Positions 41,016 to 49,648 of a DNA stretch of 64,000 nt are shown here, piece by piece (positions within the stretch are counted from its first letter, which is position 1; each line of letters opens with the position of its first letter). The stretch comes from Aquimonas sp964586455. Lineage in GTDB: Bacteria > Pseudomonadota > Gammaproteobacteria > Xanthomonadales > Xanthomonadaceae. The notes under the pieces are model-generated. The model did not search any database and had not been told where the DNA came from. It worked only from the letters and a program-made list of their open reading frames with translations. The stretch is from assembly GCA_964586455.1 (NCBI GenBank), contig CAZPHV010000005.1, positions 1-64,000 of the forward strand, in the 5' to 3' direction. The position numbers were made by a program, and so were the translations under genes.

Positions 41016-43088
41016 TCAGCCGACATTGCCGACCAGCTTGAGCTTCTTGTCGTCTGGCACCTCGTGGTAGGCCAGCACGTAGAGCTCGGGAATCCCGGTG
41101 CGGGTCAACTTGGCGATCAGCGATCGCACCGGACCCGGTACCAGCAGCACGGCGGGCTCGCCGACCGCTTCCTGCCGTTTGACGCACTCCAGCAAGGACT
41201 GGTGCATGCGTTCGGCGAGACCCGGTTCCAGCGCGGCGCCGTTGCCGCTGACCGACTCCTGCAACACCCGTTCCAGAGCTGGCGCGAGGGTGTAGACCGG
41301 CAGCTCGGGGGCGAGGCCGTTGATCTCCTGCACGATGAATCGGCCCAGCGCGGCGCGTACGGCGGCCGTCAGCTGCACCGCATCCTGGGTATTCGGCCCG
41401 TGTTCCAGCAGGGCCTCGGCAATCCGCCGCAACTGCCTGATCGGTACCTTCTCGGTCAGCAGGTTCTGCAGCACCCGAACGATGACGGACAGCGGCAGGG
41501 TTCTTGGCGTCAAATCTTCGACGAGCTTCGGGTGGGTGCGCGCGAGCGCCGACAGCAGCTGCTGCACCTCGTCATGGCCCAGCAGGTCGGGCGCGTGCTG
41601 GCGCACCAGATGCGAGACGTGGGTGGCCATTACCGTGGCCGGGTCGACCACGGTCAGGCCGATCGCCTCGGCCTGGGCGCGGTGGGCCGGGTTGATCCAC
41701 AGCGCATCCAGGCCAAAGGCCGGGTCACGCGTCGGCACGCCGTCGATGTTGACCGGAATGCGCCCCGGGTTCAGGGCCAGCTCGCGGTCGGGAATGATGT
41801 CGCCGGCGCCGATCGGCACACCGTGCAGCAGGATCCGGTACGCGCCGGGTGAGAACTCGAGGTTGTCGCGAATGTGTACCGGAGGGATGAGGAAGCCGAG
41901 CTCCTGCGTGAGCTTGCGGCGCACGCCCTTGATGCGCGCCATCAGCTCGCCGCCCTGGGCGCGGTCGACCAGTGGGATCAGCCGGTAGCCGACTTCGAGG
42001 CCCAGCGAATCCACCGGCGACAGGTCGTCCCAGCTCAGTTCGGTGGGTGCAGCCGGCGCAGGTGCGGCTTCGGCCTCCGGCTGCGGTGGCGGCTGCAGGT
42101 TGTGCTTGCGCAACCTCCAGGCCGCGTAGCCGAGCACCGCCGCGAGGCTCAGGAAGGCGAAGTTCGGCATGCCTGGCACCAGCCCGACCACGCCGAGCAA
42201 GGCGGCGGCGATCGCCAGCGCCTTGTGCTGGCCGAACACCTGGCTCATCACCGTGCCGGTCATATCGTGCGAGCGCGAGACGCGGGTGACCAGCATCGCC
42301 ACCGCGGTCGAGATCAGCAGGCCCGGGATCTGTGCGACCAGACCGTCGCCGATCGTCAGCAGGGTGTAGATCTCGGCCGACTCGCCGGCGGACAGGCCGT
42401 GCTGGGCCATGCCGATCGCGAAGCCGCCGATCAGATTGATGAACAGGATCAGGATGCCGGCGATGGCGTCGCCGCGGATGAACTTCGACGCGCCGTCCAT
42501 CGAGCCGTAGAAGTCGGATTCCTCGCGCACTTCCTCACGACGGCGGATGGCTTCGTCGCGCGTGAGCAGGCCGGCGTTCAAGTCGGCGTCGATCGCCATC
42601 TGCTTGCCCGGCAGCGAATCCAGAATGAAGCGCGCCGAGACCTCGGACACTCGGCCGGCGCCTTTGGTCACCACCACGAAGTTGATGATGGTGAGGATCG
42701 CGAACACCACGAAGCCGACCGCGAAATTGCCGCCGATCACGAACGCTGCAAACGACTCGATCACCTTGCCGGCCGCGTCCGGGCCTTCATGGCCGTGCAG
42801 CAGCACCACCCGGGTCGAGGCGACGTTCAGCGCCAGCCGCAGCAGGGTCACCATCAGCAGGATGCTCGGAAACACCGAGAACTCCAGCGGCCGCTGCACG
42901 TACAGCACAGCCAGCAGGATCACCAGCGAGATCGCGATGTTGAAACTGAACAGTGCGTCCAGCGCCAGCGGCGGCAGCGGCACCACGATCATTGCCATCA
43001 TGGCGAGCACGATCGCCGGGGCACCCAGGCCCTGGCGCAACGCGCTCAGTACCTGGCTGCCGCGTGAGGCGGTGGCCTGTTCTGCCAT
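41016..43088 (-). CDS. flhA: Flagellar export apparatus protein FlhA
   Basis: 690-residue inner-membrane core of the flagellar type III export gate. The N-terminal half has about eight membrane helices and the FHIPEP-family signature region (KGAGRVSEVSARFILDSLPG, QMAIDADLNAGLL). The cytoplasmic half (from about 340) docks chaperone-substrate complexes (LSPVDSLGLEVGYRLIPLVD, ATVMATHVSHLVRQHAPDLL). Starts 3 bases after the flhB stop. Confidence 0.96.
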   Translation of the reverse strand: MAEQATASRGSQVLSALRQGLGAPAIVLAMMAMIVVPLPPLALDALFSFNIAISLVILLAVLYVQRPLEFSVFPSILLMVTLLRLALNVASTRVVLLHGHEGPDAAGKVIESFAAFVIGGNFAVGFVVFAILTIINFVVVTKGAGRVSEVSARFILDSLPGKQMAIDADLNAGLLTRDEAIRRREEVREESDFYGSMDGASKFIRGDAIAGILILFINLIGGFAIGMAQHGLSAGESAEIYTLLTIGDGLVAQIPGLLISTAVAMLVTRVSRSHDMTGTVMSQVFGQHKALAIAAALLGVVGLVPGMPNFAFLSLAAVLGYAAWRLRKHNLQPPPQPEAEAAPAPAAPTELSWDDLSPVDSLGLEVGYRLIPLVDRAQGGELMARIKGVRRKLTQELGFLIPPVHIRDNLEFSPGAYRILLHGVPIGAGDIIPDRELALNPGRIPVNIDGVPTRDPAFGLDALWINPAHRAQAEAIGLTVVDPATVMATHVSHLVRQHAPDLLGHDEVQQLLSALARTHPKLVEDLTPRTLPLSVIVRVLQNLLTEKVPIRQLRRIAEALLEHGPNTQDAVQLTAAVRAALGRFIVQEINGLAPELPVYTLAPALERVLQESVSGNGAALEPGLAERMHQSLLECVKRQEAVGEPAVLLVPGPVRSLIAKLTRTGIPELYVLAYHEVPDDKKLKLVGNVG

Positions 43089-43091
43089 GGA

Positions 43092-44243
43092 TCAATGGTC
43101 CTTGTCGGGTTGCGGTGGCGGCGCTTCAGGAGTTTCTTCCACCTCGACGCGCGGAGCCTCCGGTCGTGCCCCGCCGTGCCGGCGCCAGTGCTTGAGCTGG
43201 TAGACGAAGCCCAGTACCTGGGCGACGGCGGCGTACAGCCGAACCGGGATTTCCTGGTCAAGCTCGCACTCCCGATACAAGGCGCGTGCCAGAGGCGGCG
43301 CCTCGACGATCGGCACCCGATGTTTCTCGCCGAGCTCGCGAATGGTCAGGGCGATCAGGTCGACGCCCTTGGCCACGACTTTGGGCGCTCGCATCGAATT
43401 CGGCTGGTAGACGATCGCGATCGCATAGTGGGTCGGGTTGACCAGGATCGCGTCGGCGCCGGGGATGGCATCCATCATCCTGCGGTTGGCGATCTCCTGC
43501 TGCACACGCCGCACGCGGGCCTTGAGCTCCGGGCTGCCTTCGGTTTCCTTGAACTCGTCCATCAGCTGCTTGCGGGTCATCTTCAGCTTGCGGGTGTGGT
43601 TCCACATCTGCAGTGGTGCGTCGATGATCGCGACGAAGATCAGCGCGCCGGTCAAGGCGGCGAGCAGGGTCAGCGCCATGCGCCCGCCATGCGCGGCCGC
43701 GCGCGGCAGCGGTTCATTGAGCAGGCTCAGCAGCTCGGGCATCTGCGAGTTCAAGACCCATACTCCGACCAGCAGGATCAAGGCGACTCGCACGACGGCC
43801 TTGCCGGTTTCCATCAGACCTTCCGGGCCGAACACGCGCTTCATGCCGCTGATCGGATTCAGCTTACTGAACTTCGGTGCCAGTGCCTTCGCGCTGAAGT
43901 TGAAACCGCCCAGCACCAGAGGTGCCAGTGCGCCTGCGAGCGCGCCGGCCAACATGAGTGGCAGCACCGGCAGGTACAGCCCCAGCAGCAGCTCGCCGGC
44001 GTGCATCAGCGGGTCGCCGCGCAGCAGCTGCTCGCGCGAGGGCGTCAGCGCGTGCCGCAGCCAGGTGCCGGCGCGTTCGGTGAGGTAGCCGCCGGTGGTC
44101 AGCAGCACCAGCACGCTGATGCCCAGCATGGCGGCGCCGCCCAGCTCACGCGAGCGCGGAACCTGGCCTTCCTTGCGCGCGTCGAGCAGTCGCTTTTGGG
44201 TCGGTTCTTCGGTCTTGTCCTGACCATCGTCCTCGCCGGCCAT
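43092..44243 (-). CDS. flhB: Flagellar export apparatus protein FlhB
   Basis: 383-residue export switch protein. N-terminal EEPTQKRLLDARKEGQVPRS, four membrane helices, then the cytoplasmic domain with the autocleavage site NPTH (AILVNPTHYAIAIVY), which controls the change from rod/hook to filament export. The C-terminal tail is extended and Pro/Glu-rich (EVEETPEAPPPQP). The start at 44243 shares one base with the fliR stop; the frame is open upstream but lies inside fliR. Confidence 0.96.
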   Translation of the reverse strand: MAGEDDGQDKTEEPTQKRLLDARKEGQVPRSRELGGAAMLGISVLVLLTTGGYLTERAGTWLRHALTPSREQLLRGDPLMHAGELLLGLYLPVLPLMLAGALAGALAPLVLGGFNFSAKALAPKFSKLNPISGMKRVFGPEGLMETGKAVVRVALILLVGVWVLNSQMPELLSLLNEPLPRAAAHGGRMALTLLAALTGALIFVAIIDAPLQMWNHTRKLKMTRKQLMDEFKETEGSPELKARVRRVQQEIANRRMMDAIPGADAILVNPTHYAIAIVYQPNSMRAPKVVAKGVDLIALTIRELGEKHRVPIVEAPPLARALYRECELDQEIPVRLYAAVAQVLGFVYQLKHWRRHGGARPEAPRVEVEETPEAPPPQPDKDH

Positions 44244-45034
44244 TACTGCACCAGCTCGGAAGCGACGGCCAGGGCCTGGCCAAACAGCGCGCGCAGCGGT
44301 TCCAACAGGTTCGGCACGAGAGCGATCATCAGCACGAAGCCGACCAGCAGGGCCGAGGGCAGGCCGATCTGGATCGGGTTCAGCGAGGGCGCGGTGCGCG
44401 CCATCACGCCGAAGGCGATGTTGACTGTGATCATCGCGATCATCACCGGCAGGGCCAGGCTGACCCCGGCCAGAAAGATGATGCCGGCGAACGATGGGAT
44501 GGCGTCGAGCAGCAGATACATCGACGCCGGCGTGGCCCCGGCCGGCAGCACGCTGTAGCTCTCGAACAGCACAGCGAGCAGGGCCAGGTGCGCATCGACC
44601 GCGAAGAAGGTCAGGCCGGCCACCACCGAGAACCACTGCGCGACCACGCCGCTCTGCACGCCGCGCATGGGGTCGATCATTTGCGCGAACGACAGGCCCA
44701 TGCCCTGCGCGACCAGCTCACCGGCCATCGCCACGGCTTCCAGCGCCAGCCGCATCAGAAAGCCCAGCGAGGCGCCGATCGCGAGTTCGCGCGCGACCGC
44801 CAGCACGGTCTCGGCATTGATGCCGGCCTGGATGGCCGGTGCCGGCACCAGGGGCGCGATCGCCGCGGATAACGCCAGCGCCAGCACCAGACGGATCCGA
44901 CGCGGCATGGCCTGGGTACCGAGAAAGGGTGAGAGCAGCAGCAGCCCACCGATGCGCAGAGACAGCCAGATCACCTGCTGGCCGTAGTTCAGCAGGTTCA
45001 GGCCTTCGAGGCTGATCGCCGTGGTCGGGTCCAT
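44243..45034 (-). CDS. fliR: Flagellar export apparatus protein FliR
   Basis: 263-residue membrane protein with about six hydrophobic segments; part of the FliPQR export gate. GMGLSFAQMIDPMRGVQSGVV and RTAPSLNPIQIGLPSALLVG are typical FliR segments. Follows fliQ by 8 bases and shares one base with flhB. Confidence 0.95.
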   Translation of the reverse strand: MDPTTAISLEGLNLLNYGQQVIWLSLRIGGLLLLSPFLGTQAMPRRIRLVLALALSAAIAPLVPAPAIQAGINAETVLAVARELAIGASLGFLMRLALEAVAMAGELVAQGMGLSFAQMIDPMRGVQSGVVAQWFSVVAGLTFFAVDAHLALLAVLFESYSVLPAGATPASMYLLLDAIPSFAGIIFLAGVSLALPVMIAMITVNIAFGVMARTAPSLNPIQIGLPSALLVGFVLMIALVPNLLEPLRALFGQALAVASELVQ

Positions 45035-45042
45035 GCCATCGT

Positions 45043-45312
45043 TCAGCCGAGCATGGACGGAATGCGCTGGTACAGAGCAATGGTGAACTGCACCAGCGAG
45101 TTCAGCATCCAGCCGCCGCCGATGGCCAGCACTGCAGCCAGCGAGAAGATCTTGCCGATGAAGGCGATGCTCGGCTCATTGACCTGGGTCGCCGCCTGCA
45201 GCAGGCCGATCGCGATGCCGACCAGCAGCGCGATGCCCAACATCGGCGTGGCGATCATCAGGCCCATGCTCAGCGCGGCCTGCAGCTCCGACATGACGGT
45301 GTCTGCGGTCAT
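45043..45312 (-). CDS. fliQ: Flagellar export apparatus protein FliQ
   Basis: 89-residue protein with two membrane helices and the family sequence VGIAIGLLQAATQVNEPSIAF. Part of the helical FliPQR gate. Its start overlaps the fliP stop by 4 bases. Confidence 0.95.
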   Translation of the reverse strand: MTADTVMSELQAALSMGLMIATPMLGIALLVGIAIGLLQAATQVNEPSIAFIGKIFSLAAVLAIGGGWMLNSLVQFTIALYQRIPSMLG

Positions 45313-46085
45313 GTGACCACGAACGATGCGGCGAGCGTGCCGACCACCAGCGACCAGCCGTCGACCAGCACGAACAGCAGGATCTTGAACGGCGCCGAGA
45401 TCAGCATCGGCGACAGCATCATCATGCCCATCGACATCAGCACGCTGGCGATCACCAGGTCGATGATCACGAAGGGCACGAACAGGAAGAAGCCGATCTG
45501 GAAGGCGGTCTTGAGCTCGCTGGTCAGGAAGCTCGCCATCAGCACGGTGAAGGGCACCTCATCCTGTGAGGCGTAGCCGGTGCTGCCGCTCATGCCGGCG
45601 AACAGCATCAGGTCGGCTTCGCGGATCTGCGCGAACATGAACTCGCGGATCGGGCCCAGTGTTGCGGTGAGCGCGGCTTCGAAGGCGAGCTGACCATCGA
45701 GGTAGGGGCGGATACCCTGGGCCCACGAGGCGTCGATCACCGGCGCCATCACCAGCGCGGTGACGAACAGGGCCAACGCCAGCAGGATCTGGTTCGACGG
45801 TGTCTGACCGGTGCCCAGCGCCTGCCGCAGCATCGCCAGCACCACGATAATCCGGGTGAACGCGGTCATCGCCAGCAGCATGCCCGGCAGCAGGGTGATG
45901 ACCGTCATCAGCGCCAGGATCTGCAGCGGCAGGCTGACCGTCTGGGTGCCGACCGTGGCCACGGTGACGTCGGGCATCGGCGGCAAGGCCAGCGGTACCG
46001 GCGCAGCCGCGGCGTCGCCACCGGACAGCAGCACGAGCAGCGTGATCAGTACGGTCCATGCGAAGGCCAACGACAGTCGGCTCAT
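45309..46085 (-). CDS. fliP: Flagellar export apparatus protein FliP
   Basis: 258 residues with a cleavable signal peptide (WTVLITLLVLLSGGDAAAA), as usual for FliP, then four membrane helices with AFTRIIVVLAMLRQALGTGQ, TPSNQILLALALFVT and IDLVIASVLMSMGMMMLSP. Core of the export gate. Overlaps fliO and fliQ by 4 bases each. Confidence 0.96.
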   Translation of the reverse strand: MSRLSLAFAWTVLITLLVLLSGGDAAAAPVPLALPPMPDVTVATVGTQTVSLPLQILALMTVITLLPGMLLAMTAFTRIIVVLAMLRQALGTGQTPSNQILLALALFVTALVMAPVIDASWAQGIRPYLDGQLAFEAALTATLGPIREFMFAQIREADLMLFAGMSGSTGYASQDEVPFTVLMASFLTSELKTAFQIGFFLFVPFVIIDLVIASVLMSMGMMMLSPMLISAPFKILLFVLVDGWSLVVGTLAASFVVT

Positions 46086-46531
46086 GCGCGCGCTCCGAGG
46101 CCGAGATGCTTCTGCAGCACCTGTGCGAACGCGTTCGGCGTGCTGGCCTCGGCCGGCAGCGGCGCATCGAAGCGGTGCAGGCAGGTGACGCCGCCCGGGC
46201 TGACGCCGAGCAGCAGGGTTTCACCCGCGGCTTCAACCAGCACCACGCGCTCCTTCAGGCCGACGCTCAAACTGGCGCGCACCCGCAGCAGGCTGCCGCC
46301 GCTCGACTGCAGGCTGCCCATGCGCTTCAGCAGCCAGGCGCAGAGCAGGATCAGGCCGATCACCAGGACCAGTGAGCCAAACATGCCGGCCAGCGTGCCC
46401 ACGCTGCTTAGCGGCGCCGCAGCTGGCGCTGCCGCTGGGGCGGCAGCGCTGACGCTTGCGCTGCCGACCAAGGCGAGACTGGACACTGCGAAGCTGGACA
46501 TGAGCGGTGTCACCAGCGTGGAGATCGACAC
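46082..46531 (-). CDS. fliO: Flagellar protein FliO
   Basis: 149-residue bitopic membrane protein that helps FliP assemble. An Ala-rich N-terminus is followed by one membrane helix (MFGSLVLVIGLILLCAWLL) and a small cytoplasmic domain (RVRASLSVGLKERVVLVEA, GETLLLGVSPGGVTCLHRF). Poorly conserved, as usual for FliO, but the position between fliN and fliP fixes it. Confidence 0.92.
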   Translation of the reverse strand: MSISTLVTPLMSSFAVSSLALVGSASVSAAAPAAAPAAAPLSSVGTLAGMFGSLVLVIGLILLCAWLLKRMGSLQSSGGSLLRVRASLSVGLKERVVLVEAAGETLLLGVSPGGVTCLHRFDAPLPAEASTPNAFAQVLQKHLGLGARA

Positions 46532-46539
46532 GACGAGAC

Positions 46540-46875
46540 TCAGCGCAGTCGGCGCAGGCGTTCGGCGGGGCTGACCACATCGGTCAGGCGCACTCCGAAG
46601 CGATCGTTCACGACCACGACTTCGCCGTGCGCGATCAGGGTGCCGTTGACGTACACATCCAGCGGTTCGGCGGCGCCGCGCTCGAGCTCGATTACCGAAC
46701 CCGGGTTCAGCTGCAGCAGATTGCGGATCGGCACGCGCGCGCGGCCGACTTCCAGCTGCAGGGTGACCGGAACGTCGAGCAGCACGTCGAGGTTCAGTTC
46801 GCCGCCGCCGCCTTCCGGCGATAGCGCGCCGAACGGGGCCGGGCTGGCGCCCAGGGTTTCGGAATTGCCGCTCAT
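46540..46875 (-). CDS. fliN: Flagellar motor switch protein FliN
   Basis: 111-residue C-ring protein. After a Gly-rich N-terminus it has the SpoA domain: DVLLDVPVTLQLEVGRARVP, LLQLNPGSVIELERGAAEPL, NGTLIAHGEVVVV and RFGVRLTDVVSP. The start overlaps the fliM stop by 4 bases (ATGA). Confidence 0.95.
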   Translation of the reverse strand: MSGNSETLGASPAPFGALSPEGGGGELNLDVLLDVPVTLQLEVGRARVPIRNLLQLNPGSVIELERGAAEPLDVYVNGTLIAHGEVVVVNDRFGVRLTDVVSPAERLRRLR

Positions 46876-47876
46876 GGCTGTGGCCTCTGCAGGGCGGAGT
46901 TCAAGGGAATGCTGGGCTGCCGCACCTCGGTGATCTTCACCGCGCGCTTGCCGCCGTGGGCGCCGTATTCGCCGCGGAACACCGGCACGTTTTCGACCAG
47001 CAGGTCGAGCTGCTTCGGCATCTCGATCGGCAGGATGTCGCCGGGTTTGAGGTTCAGCAGGTCGCGCAGGGCCAGAGTTTTGCGGGTCAGAATGCTGCTG
47101 ATCTCGACCTCGGTGTCGTTGATCTGCGCGCGCATCTCGGTGACCCAGCGCTCGTCGCGCTCGGCGCGGTCGCTCTGCAAGCCGGCGTCGAGCTGCTCGC
47201 GCAGCGGCTCCAGCATGCCGTAGGGGTAGCTGATGTGGATGTCGGCCACCACGCCTTCGAGCTCGACCGAAAAGCGCGACACCACGATGTATTCGCGCGG
47301 GGTCAGGATGTTCGCGAAGTGCGGATTGACCTCGGAATTGACGTACTCGAACTCGAGCTTCAACACCGGCGCCCACGACTCGACCAGATCGCGGAAGACC
47401 TGCTCCAGCAGCAACTGGATCACACGCATCTCGGTGGCGGTGAACTCGCGCCCTTCGATTTTTGCGTGGAAGCGCCCGCCGCCGCCGAAGAAGGTATCGA
47501 CCACCGCGAACACCAGCTTGGGTTCAAAGATCACCAGCGCGGTGCCGCGCAGCGGCTTGACCTTGATCAGGTTGATATTGGTTGGAACAAACAGGCCGTG
47601 GGTGTACTCGGCGAACTTCAGCATTTCGATGCCGCGCACCGAGATCTCGGGCGAGCGTCGCAGCAGGTTGAAAATGCCGATCCGGATCAGCCGCGCGAAG
47701 CGCTCATTGACCATTTCCAGCGTGGGCATGCGCCCGCGCACGATGCGGTCCTGGGTGGCGAAGTCGTAGGGGCGCGCTTCGCCCGGCGCGAAATCCGGCT
47801 CGGTCGAAACCACCCCGGCATCGACGCCGTGCAGCAGGGCATCGATCTCGTCCTGACTGAGGATGTCCCGGTTCAC
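46872..47876 (-). CDS. fliM: Flagellar motor switch protein FliM
   Basis: 334-residue C-ring protein. The N-terminal CheY-P binding motif is visible (LSQDEIDALLHGV). The CheC-like middle domain (NERFARLIRIGIFNLLRRSP, VFAVVDTFFGGGGRFHAKIE, SYPYGMLEPLREQL) and SpoA C-terminus follow. It receives CheY-P to change rotation. 9 bases after fliL. Confidence 0.96.
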   Translation of the reverse strand: MNRDILSQDEIDALLHGVDAGVVSTEPDFAPGEARPYDFATQDRIVRGRMPTLEMVNERFARLIRIGIFNLLRRSPEISVRGIEMLKFAEYTHGLFVPTNINLIKVKPLRGTALVIFEPKLVFAVVDTFFGGGGRFHAKIEGREFTATEMRVIQLLLEQVFRDLVESWAPVLKLEFEYVNSEVNPHFANILTPREYIVVSRFSVELEGVVADIHISYPYGMLEPLREQLDAGLQSDRAERDERWVTEMRAQINDTEVEISSILTRKTLALRDLLNLKPGDILPIEMPKQLDLLVENVPVFRGEYGAHGGKRAVKITEVRQPSIPLNSALQRPQP

Positions 47877-47885
47877 GGCGCGCGC

Positions 47886-48419
47886 TTACTGGGTCACGAA
47901 GCTGGTGAAGAACAGCGCATCCACGCCCTCATGGCCGGTCTCGGCCTTGAGCACGCGGTTGACCTCGGCCAGCGCATCGGCCTGCAGCTGCTCGCGACCT
48001 TCCACCGAACGCAGCTCAGCCTGGGTCTTTTTCGCGAACAGCATCAGCAGCGCGTTGCGGATGGCCGGGCTGTGGGTCGCAAGGTCGGTCACCACCTGCG
48101 GATCGCGCGAGCTGACCTGCACTTCAGCCTGCAGATAGCGGGTGCTGCCCTCGTCGGCGAGGTTCACCACGAAGGCTGGCTGCAGCGGCACGTACTGTGC
48201 GGGCGCACTTGCGTCGACCGGCTTGCGGGCTGGCTTGGCCGGCGCACCGGCAGTCGCTTCCGCTGCGGGTTTAGGCAGCAGGAAGAACGCAGCCCCACCG
48301 CCTGCACCCAGGCCCGCCAGAAGCACGATCAGCACCAGCATCACGGGGAAGCCCTTTTTCGGGGCATCGACGGCGGCCGCAGGTGCGGTAGCGGGCTTGG
48401 CGGAAGGCTTGGCAGCCAT
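47886..48419 (-). CDS. fliL: Flagellar basal body-associated protein FliL
   Basis: 177-residue bitopic membrane protein that supports stator function. Ala/Lys-rich cytoplasmic N-terminus, membrane helix (FPVMLVLIVLLAGLGAGGGA), Ala/Pro linker and a periplasmic domain (YVPLQPAFVVNLADEGSTRY, LQAEVQVSSRDPQVV, HSPAIRNALLMLFAKK). The start at 48419 is preferred because GGAG lies 6 bases before it; ATG 48425 abuts that site. First gene of the large fli-flh operon and next to a sigma-54 element. Confidence 0.94.
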   Translation of the reverse strand: MAAKPSAKPATAPAAAVDAPKKGFPVMLVLIVLLAGLGAGGGAAFFLLPKPAAEATAGAPAKPARKPVDASAPAQYVPLQPAFVVNLADEGSTRYLQAEVQVSSRDPQVVTDLATHSPAIRNALLMLFAKKTQAELRSVEGREQLQADALAEVNRVLKAETGHEGVDALFFTSFVTQ

Positions 48420-48451
48420 GGGCATCTCCAGAGGTGTCTGCAGGCCCCGGC

Positions 48452-48467
48452 TGCAAGCGGCGTGCCG
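48452..48467 (-). promoter_or_regulatory. Candidate sigma-54 promoter of the fliL-fliM-...-flhA operon
   Basis: Minus-strand reading CGGCACGCCGCTTGCA matches TGGCACG-N4-TTGCW at all but the first base. The -12 GC is 33-35 bases upstream of the fliL start, giving a 5' leader of about 23 bases. Class II/III flagellar operons of polar flagellates are commonly RpoN/FleQ dependent. Confidence 0.75.
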
Positions 48468-48664
48468 CTGGCCCCGAGGTGCCGGCCGCCCCTTGCCTGC
48501 GATGTGCGTCGGCTTTGTGGCGCGCCGTGACGTCAAACGATTGGCGCAGCCGAACACTGAGTGCCACAGCGAACAGACCGGCCGCGTGGGCCTTGCGCAT
48601 GCTGCGTGCGCGGCGCCGACGCGCCCGGCACACGGCCTGCTTGGTGCCGCGAGGAGAGACATGG

Positions 48665-49387
48665 ATGACCCTTGCCAGCGAGTCCGACAACACAAGGCTG
48701 CCCGGCAACAGCCTGATCGACAGCCTGCCCGCCGCGCAGCGTCAGCGATTGCTGTCCCTGTGCAGGACATGTTCGATCGAAGTGGACAGCGTGCTTTCAT
48801 CCCCCGAGCGGGCACCCAAGGCGCTGGTATTCCCTTTGTCGGGGCTCGTGTCCGAATCATCGGGCAGCGGCGATTGGGGACAGGTGCAATTGCACGGAGT
48901 CGGCTCCGAAGGAGTGGTCGGCGCTGGCGCTTTGCTGGCGCGTGGCATGCCCGCGCTACGCTCAACCACGACCGCAGCGGGCCTGGCGTTGGTCATCGAC
49001 TACCGAAGCTGGCGTGCAGCCCTGCAGGTCGCGCCCCGACTGCTCGCCCTGCTGCAGCGCTATCACAGCCTGCACACCGGCCAGCTCGCGCGCGCCGCCG
49101 TTTGCCTGGGGTTTCACGAGGCGCAGCCCAGGCTGGCGCGCTGGCTGCTGGCTGCGGCCGACCGCAACGATACCGAGCATCTGACGATCACCCACGAGCG
49201 CCTGGCGGTGCTGCTGGGTCTGCGTCGCAGCGGCGTGACGGTATGCGCCGGCCGACTGCATGTGGGCGGTTTGATCGACTACCGTCGGGGCGAGATCAGG
49301 ATCCTCGATCGCAAAGGGCTGGAGAACGCAGCCTGCGACTGTTACGCGGATGACCTCGCCGCGCATGCGCTCGCGTTTCCACCCTGA
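48665..49387 (+). CDS. Crp/Fnr-type transcriptional regulator (paralogue 1)
   Basis: 240-residue regulator with a diverged cyclic-nucleotide-binding-like N-terminal domain and a C-terminal winged helix (ITHERLAVLLGLRRSGVTVC, AGRLHVGGLIDYRRGEIRIL, ending with a CDCY motif). It aligns along its C-terminal half with the regulator at 54234-54953 (RWLL, LRRSGVT / VRREGVT, GLIDY / GVIEY, CDCY / CECY). The sensor half lacks a recognisable cNMP phosphate-binding cassette, so the effector is unknown. The start at 48665 has AGGAG 8 bases upstream. Divergent from the fli operon. Confidence 0.85.
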   Translation: MTLASESDNTRLPGNSLIDSLPAAQRQRLLSLCRTCSIEVDSVLSSPERAPKALVFPLSGLVSESSGSGDWGQVQLHGVGSEGVVGAGALLARGMPALRSTTTAAGLALVIDYRSWRAALQVAPRLLALLQRYHSLHTGQLARAAVCLGFHEAQPRLARWLLAAADRNDTEHLTITHERLAVLLGLRRSGVTVCAGRLHVGGLIDYRRGEIRILDRKGLENAACDCYADDLAAHALAFPP

Positions 49388-49648
49388 TCAAGCCGCCGGC
49401 TGCTCCTGCGGTCCGGCCGGGGCTCAGGGGTGGGCCTGTGCGCTCTCAGATTTCGATTGGCGTCCGGTCGCTACAGGGCGTGCTGATGGATGCTCTGCTT
49501 GTTTACCCTGCGCGTGAGAGCGACGCCTTGCGCCGATCGATGCCGAGCATGTCGCGGCTACCCCTGGCAGCGGTTTCCATCAATGCCGCTGGGTACGAAC
49601 AAGCGGCGCCACTGCGCGAGGGCTCAATCGGGAGCAGAGGGAGCCCTC
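49388..49648. other. Convergent intergenic region with a diverged extragenic repeat
   Basis: No gene seen. Around 49484-49540 it contains GATGGATGCTCTGC...AGCGACGCCTTGCGCC, a diverged copy of the repeat family of 58550-58860 and 177-228. Confidence 0.5.

Noticed and set aside
44244..44636. Extended start for flhB
   Set aside because: The extension lies wholly inside fliR; ATG 44243 gives the normal FlhB N-terminus.
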